From the NCBI GenBank assembly GCA_947625205.1, contig CANQNN010000006.1:62001-126000 (forward strand): a DNA stretch of 64,000 nt. The letters run 5' to 3'. This DNA is from an uncultured Lachnospiraceae bacterium (GTDB lineage Bacteria; Bacillota; Clostridia; Lachnospirales; Lachnospiraceae). This document shows, piece by piece, positions 60,312 through 64,000 of the stretch; the first letter of the stretch is position 1; the number at the start of each line of letters is the position of its first letter. Under the pieces are notes generated by a model, which saw only the letters and a program-made list of their open reading frames with translations, had not been told where the DNA came from and made no database searches. A program made the position numbers and the translations under genes.

Positions 60312-62021
60312 CTAATAAGTCAAATAACTGCTCACACAGTACAGCGTCTGTCCGTTATAATCCACTCTTGACCATCCGTAATCCTCATTGATGCCCGTTC
60401 TGGTAACATATTCTCCGTTGTGCAGCACAGCCGCAACCGCTGCATCGGGATTGGTCACGCTTGGCAATGTACGAAGGTTCACTTCGATCTTGGCCGTCAC
60501 CTGTTCATTGCGGTCTGCGAATTTTGTCTTGAGTCCGTCACCGCTTTCCGAGCCGTCCGCTGCCTGTGCCGGCGCCTTGTACTCCAGGTCTGTCGTCAGA
60601 TAACTAGATACCGCATAGACGGTCATGTCATCATATGTAAGTCTTGACCATCCGCTGTCGCTGACTCCCGTCCTTACGGCCGTCTCGCCGTTTTTGAGGG
60701 TATACACGATCGTACTGTCATCTCCCTGACTGGGAATATTGCGCAGATTCGTAGAGTCCTTGGCAGTTACCGTCTCGTTTACCTGCGTAAAATTCATCAA
60801 AGCCTCTGGATCAGACTGCACTTCTTCCGGCGCCTCCGGATTGACGGCCTGGGCCGTGCCCTCATATCCGAAATATGCCACATTCACATCCACCGGCTTA
60901 CTGATCCCGTCCACCGTGCCGCGGTTGGTATACTGCCACATTGCATGCACACCGCCATAAGAAGATTTCGGGGTGTCGGGATAGGGCTGTGACGGATATT
61001 GGGACACCCATATTTTGTATGTGTTCTCGATTCTGTCCGTATCCCATTTGGCATTTCCCGACAGCTCGCCCATCGATGCATAAAACATAGGCGTATATCC
61101 TCTGTCATATATTTCCTGTAAAAAGGCTGCCGCTATATCGGTGCGCTCGGCATTCGTCAGATCATACTGCGCGCTGCCCGGTTTGTCAAAGCCTTCACAG
61201 TCATACGCTACAGGATACGTGATCTGATATTGCGATATATAGTCCGCCACCCAGTCTGCCTCCGCTCTGGCCTCATCTGCCGTAACGGCGGTAGAAAAGA
61301 AATAGACTCCCACCTTGATCCCATTCTTCTGCGCTTCCTGCATATTGTATTTTGCATTGGTATCAGCGCAGATCTCACGGGATGTATCCCCGCGGTATCC
61401 AACCCGTACCATCACGAAATCAATGCCGGAGGAGGCTACCAGAGCCCAGTCTATCGTTCCCTGGTATTTCGCCACATCGATGCCGACCGTGACCTGATCT
61501 GTCTCCGCCACGCTGCCGGAGGACAGAAGCTGCGCCACATCCACTTCCGTACCCTGTTCACCGCTCATGGATTCCGGCTGCGGGTCCTGCTCGTCATCAT
61601 GCGACTCGTCAACCTGGTCATCGTTTTCTGCCCCATCCGTCATTTGTGTAACATCTGTTATGTTTTCTTCTTCCGCAACAGGATCACTGTCATTAATGCT
61701 CTGCCCGGATTCTTCGATCACAGCTTCCGATTCTACAACATCCGGCTCTATGACCTGCCGGGTAATCCTTCCCGTGACCACAACAATAACGATGATAACG
61801 ATAATAGCTATCACAGCCGCCACAGCAACCGGTATGATAAATCGCGCCGACACAGGACCATGTTCTTCTTCATCCTCATAGTCTTCCATGCTGTAGTCTT
61901 CGTCCTCATAATCCTCTTCGTCGTCATAGCCATTCTTCTTACTGCGGCTATTACTGCTCCTATACGCGTCCTCGTCATCCAGATCAAGCAGCTCATCGTC
62001 CAGATCGCTCAACTTTTTCAT
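60312..62021 (-). CDS. Membrane-anchored GH25 lysozyme with two SH3 domains
   Basis: 569 residues. A very acidic cytoplasmic N-terminus (about 60 residues), one membrane segment ('IIPVAVAAVIAIIVIIVIVVVTG'), an acidic Ser/Glu/Asp linker, then a GH25 muramidase (about 175-390): 'GIDVAKYQGTIDW', 'YPVAYDCEGF' with the catalytic Asp/Glu, 'MWQYTNRG'. Two bacterial SH3 domains follow ('VTAKDSTNLRNIPSQ' and 'VTAKIEVNLRTLPSV'). It cuts the glycan backbone and probably remodels its own wall. The start is MKKLSDLD, with GGAGAG upstream. Confidence 0.94.
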   Translation of the reverse strand: MKKLSDLDDELLDLDDEDAYRSSNSRSKKNGYDDEEDYEDEDYSMEDYEDEEEHGPVSARFIIPVAVAAVIAIIVIIVIVVVTGRITRQVIEPDVVESEAVIEESGQSINDSDPVAEEENITDVTQMTDGAENDDQVDESHDDEQDPQPESMSGEQGTEVDVAQLLSSGSVAETDQVTVGIDVAKYQGTIDWALVASSGIDFVMVRVGYRGDTSREICADTNAKYNMQEAQKNGIKVGVYFFSTAVTADEARAEADWVADYISQYQITYPVAYDCEGFDKPGSAQYDLTNAERTDIAAAFLQEIYDRGYTPMFYASMGELSGNAKWDTDRIENTYKIWVSQYPSQPYPDTPKSSYGGVHAMWQYTNRGTVDGISKPVDVNVAYFGYEGTAQAVNPEAPEEVQSDPEALMNFTQVNETVTAKDSTNLRNIPSQGDDSTIVYTLKNGETAVRTGVSDSGWSRLTYDDMTVYAVSSYLTTDLEYKAPAQAADGSESGDGLKTKFADRNEQVTAKIEVNLRTLPSVTNPDAAVAAVLHNGEYVTRTGINEDYGWSRVDYNGQTLYCVSSYLTY

Positions 62022-62114
62022 TTTTCTCTCCACTTTGCGGCAATGCCGCCGTCCTCATTTTCCCAATAACGCCGGGTACTTTTTCCTTCGTCCGTACGTA
62101 CAACCGTTTATACC

Positions 62115-63098
62115 TTAGAAATTGTCCAGCAATTCCAGGTAAAAGTTATGATAATCTTCTCTTTCTTCTTTCATAAACTGAATCGCCGACTTCGGATGCT
62201 GGTTCAACAGTCCCGTCAGAAGATACGGCACGTCATATCCCCACACAACACCCGACTTTTTAAGAGGTATAATATGCTTTTCAATAAACTTAAGGATAGG
62301 ATTGATCTTGTATTTCGGATTCTTTAAAAATCCAAGCAAAAGCTCGCTCGGGCAGTTGCCGCAGCCACGCCCCATGCCGCTGACTGTGGCATCCAGATAG
62401 CTTACGCCCCTGATGATCGCCTCAGTCGTGTTGGCAAATGCAAGCTGCTGATTGTTATGCGCGTGAACGCCTACTTTCTTGCCGTATTTATCGGCTACCT
62501 CCAAATACTTATCCGCCAATCTTCTGACCTGCTCCGGATACAGAGAGCCGTAACTGTCCACAAGATACACCGTACCTACACTGCTTTTGCATAACAGCTC
62601 CAGGGCGGCATCAATATCAACGTCATTGGATTTGGAGATCGCCATGATATTGACTGTCGTCTCATACCCCTTCTTCGTACAATCCTCGATCATTTCAATC
62701 GCAGCGGGGATCGTATTGATATAGGTAGCCACTCTGACCAGGTCCACAGGGCTGTCCTTCCTGTTCAGGATGTCCTTCCTAAAATCGCAGCGCCCTACAT
62801 CCGCCATCACCGAGATCTTCATATCGGTCTTATTATCGCCCACAACGGCGCGGATATCCTTATCGTCGCAGAACTTCCACTTACCGAACTTATTCACATC
62901 GAACATTTCCTTGGAAGCCTTATAGCCGAATTCCATGTAGTCAACACCGGCATCGATATTCGCCTTATACAACTCCCTGACAAATTCATCTGTAAAAAAG
63001 AAATCGTTTACAAGCCCTCCGTCCCGAAGCGTGCAGTCTACCACCTTGATATCCGGTGTGTAAGACATGAGTGTCCTTTCGTTTGCCTTTTTTTCCAT
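62115..63098 (-). CDS. HMGL-type aldolase catalytic domain protein
   Basis: 327 residues, a TIM-barrel of the HMG-CoA lyase-like family. 'VVDCTLRDGGLVNDFFF' carries the metal Asp and Arg, 'GVHAHNNQQLAFANT' the His ligands and 'SGMGRGCGNCPSELLL' the C-terminal glycine loop. It resembles 4-hydroxy-2-oxovalerate aldolase-like domains, but no dehydrogenase partner is adjacent, so the substrate is unknown. GGGAG lies upstream of the ATG. It is 18 nt downstream of tyrS, a neighbourhood probably without functional meaning. Confidence 0.82.
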   Translation of the reverse strand: MEKKANERTLMSYTPDIKVVDCTLRDGGLVNDFFFTDEFVRELYKANIDAGVDYMEFGYKASKEMFDVNKFGKWKFCDDKDIRAVVGDNKTDMKISVMADVGRCDFRKDILNRKDSPVDLVRVATYINTIPAAIEMIEDCTKKGYETTVNIMAISKSNDVDIDAALELLCKSSVGTVYLVDSYGSLYPEQVRRLADKYLEVADKYGKKVGVHAHNNQQLAFANTTEAIIRGVSYLDATVSGMGRGCGNCPSELLLGFLKNPKYKINPILKFIEKHIIPLKKSGVVWGYDVPYLLTGLLNQHPKSAIQFMKEEREDYHNFYLELLDNF

Positions 63099-63116
63099 TG
63101 TACTGTTCTCCCTTCT

Positions 63117-64000
63117 CTATTTTACTACTATCTTTCTGAAATTCTTCTTCCCTTTTTTGACAATGAACTCCTGTGCGGCGATCTCCTCCCTGGCGTAAGA
63201 CGCCCTGATATCGCTTATCTTCTCATTATTAACGGATACGCCGCCCTGCTCCACGGCGCGGCGCGCTTCGGAACGGGATGCGGCAAGACCGGCCGTCACA
63301 AGGATACTCAGGATATCGATGTTTCCATCCGTAAACTGGTCCTCCTCAAGAACCGCCATCGGCATATTCTCCGAGCTTCCACCTCCGGCAAAAAGCGCTT
63401 TCGCCGCCTCCTGCGCTTTTTCTGCCTCCTCCTCGCCATGCACCAGATTCGTCAGCTCATATGCCAGGATCTCCTTGGCGCGGTTTAACTGACTGCCTTC
63501 CCACTTATCCATCTCATCGATCTGTTCAAGCGGCAGGAACGTAAGCATACGCAGGCATTTGAGCACATCCGCATCCGCAACGTTTCTCCAGTACTGATAA
63601 AACTCAAACGGCGTGGTCTTGTTGGGATCGAGCCATACGGCGCCCTTCTGCGTCTTGCCCATCTTCTTGCCTTCCGAATTAAGTAACAGCGTGATCGTCA
63701 TAGCGTAAGCGTCCTTACCCAGTTTGCGGCGAATCAGATCGGTGCCGCCCAGCATATTGCTCCACTGGTCATCGCCGCCAAACTGCATATTGCAGCCGTA
63801 TCTCTTATATAATTCAAGGAAATCATAGCTCTGCATGATCATGTAGTTAAACTCTAAGAAGCTTAAGCCCTTCTCCATTCTCTGCTTGTAACACTCTGCG
63901 CGGAGCATATTGTTGACGCTGAAGCACGGCCCCACTTCCCTGATAAATTCAATGTAATTCAGATCAAGCAGCCAGTCGGCGTTGTTGACCATCAGGGCTT
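63117..64000 (-). CDS. tyrS: Tyrosyl-tRNA [10 protein letters not shown] (5' end outside window)
   Basis: Charges tRNA-Tyr. Only the C-terminal about 294 residues are here; the frame remains open to the right edge, so the start listed in the ORF track (MVNNADW) is internal. 'MQFGGDDQWSNM' binds tyrosine, 'EGKKMGKTQKG' is the KMSKS-type loop, and the C-terminal S4 domain ('LAASRSEARRAVEQGGVSVNNEKI') binds tRNA. The upstream leader, where a T-box might lie, is not visible. Confidence 0.96.
   Translation of the reverse strand, partial: ALMVNNADWLLDLNYIEFIREVGPCFSVNNMLRAECYKQRMEKGLSFLEFNYMIMQSYDFLELYKRYGCNMQFGGDDQWSNMLGGTDLIRRKLGKDAYAMTITLLLNSEGKKMGKTQKGAVWLDPNKTTPFEFYQYWRNVADADVLKCLRMLTFLPLEQIDEMDKWEGSQLNRAKEILAYELTNLVHGEEEAEKAQEAAKALFAGGGSSENMPMAVLEEDQFTDGNIDILSILVTAGLAASRSEARRAVEQGGVSVNNEKISDIRASYAREEIAAQEFIVKKGKKNFRKIVVK

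Overview
The window looks like a chromosomal segment of an anaerobic Clostridia member, most likely Lachnospiraceae. Grounds: an oxygen-sensitive class III ribonucleotide reductase (nrdD-nrdG), a GGGtGRT/NifU-like gene pair, Gram-positive envelope enzymes (LCP, sortase fold, GH25, VanY and YkuD enzymes), an archaeal/fungal-type Asd, and moderate GC with clostridial ribosome binding sites. Genus-level placement is not possible from this sequence alone. Most genes are on the minus strand.

Region 1 (1-10.1 kb) is a capsule/exopolysaccharide operon read right to left: LCP ligase, a degenerate sortase-like lipoprotein, a small secreted protein, CpsB phosphatase, CpsC (Wzz), CpsD tyrosine kinase, a small XRE regulator, an undecaprenyl-phosphate sugar transferase, a GHMP kinase/nucleotidyltransferase fusion, GalE, and an acyltransferase cut by the window edge. 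A divergent XRE regulator faces it across a control region with overlapping promoters and repeated operator-like sites. Two runs of nine G lie in this operon, one in the first gene's ribosome binding site and one inside the last gene; a third G9 run lies in the promoter spacer of a lipoprotein gene at 55.9 kb. Together they suggest surface phase variation.

Region 2 (10.2-18.8 kb) is an AT-rich island. It contains an IS256-family element with an 8-bp target duplication, an uncharacterised three-gene operon (large unknown protein, ParA/MinD-like ATPase, HD-domain protein with an embedded zinc ribbon), and an integrase-core IS flanked by an unusually long 23-bp direct repeat. The three-gene operon is the best candidate in the window for an undescribed system; a conflict or defence role is inference only.

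Region 3 (19-35 kb): the GGGtGRT/NifU-like pair separated by tandem hairpin repeats, a TrpXYZ-type ABC importer, two cyclic-di-GMP proteins (a PAS-GGDEF cyclase and an EAL phosphodiesterase with a dead GGDEF) around a hexapeptide-repeat protein, topoisomerase III and an archaeal-type ATPase, then asd and argH.

Region 4 (35-48 kb): an ABC ATPase/permease pair without a binding protein, nrdDG with NrdR-like boxes on the promoter, tRNA-Thr(CGU), an MscS channel, a glycogen branching enzyme with a charged helical tail, a DUF1015 protein, and the serine genes serC-serA.

Region 5 (48-64 kb): an L,D-transpeptidase; a branched-chain amino acid operon leuB-glycosyltransferase-ilvD-ilvB with a membrane glycosyltransferase inside it; a DUF4854-like lipoprotein; yajC, tgt, a VanY-like carboxypeptidase, aroC, a membrane-anchored GH25 lysozyme, an HMGL-type aldolase and the 3' part of tyrS.
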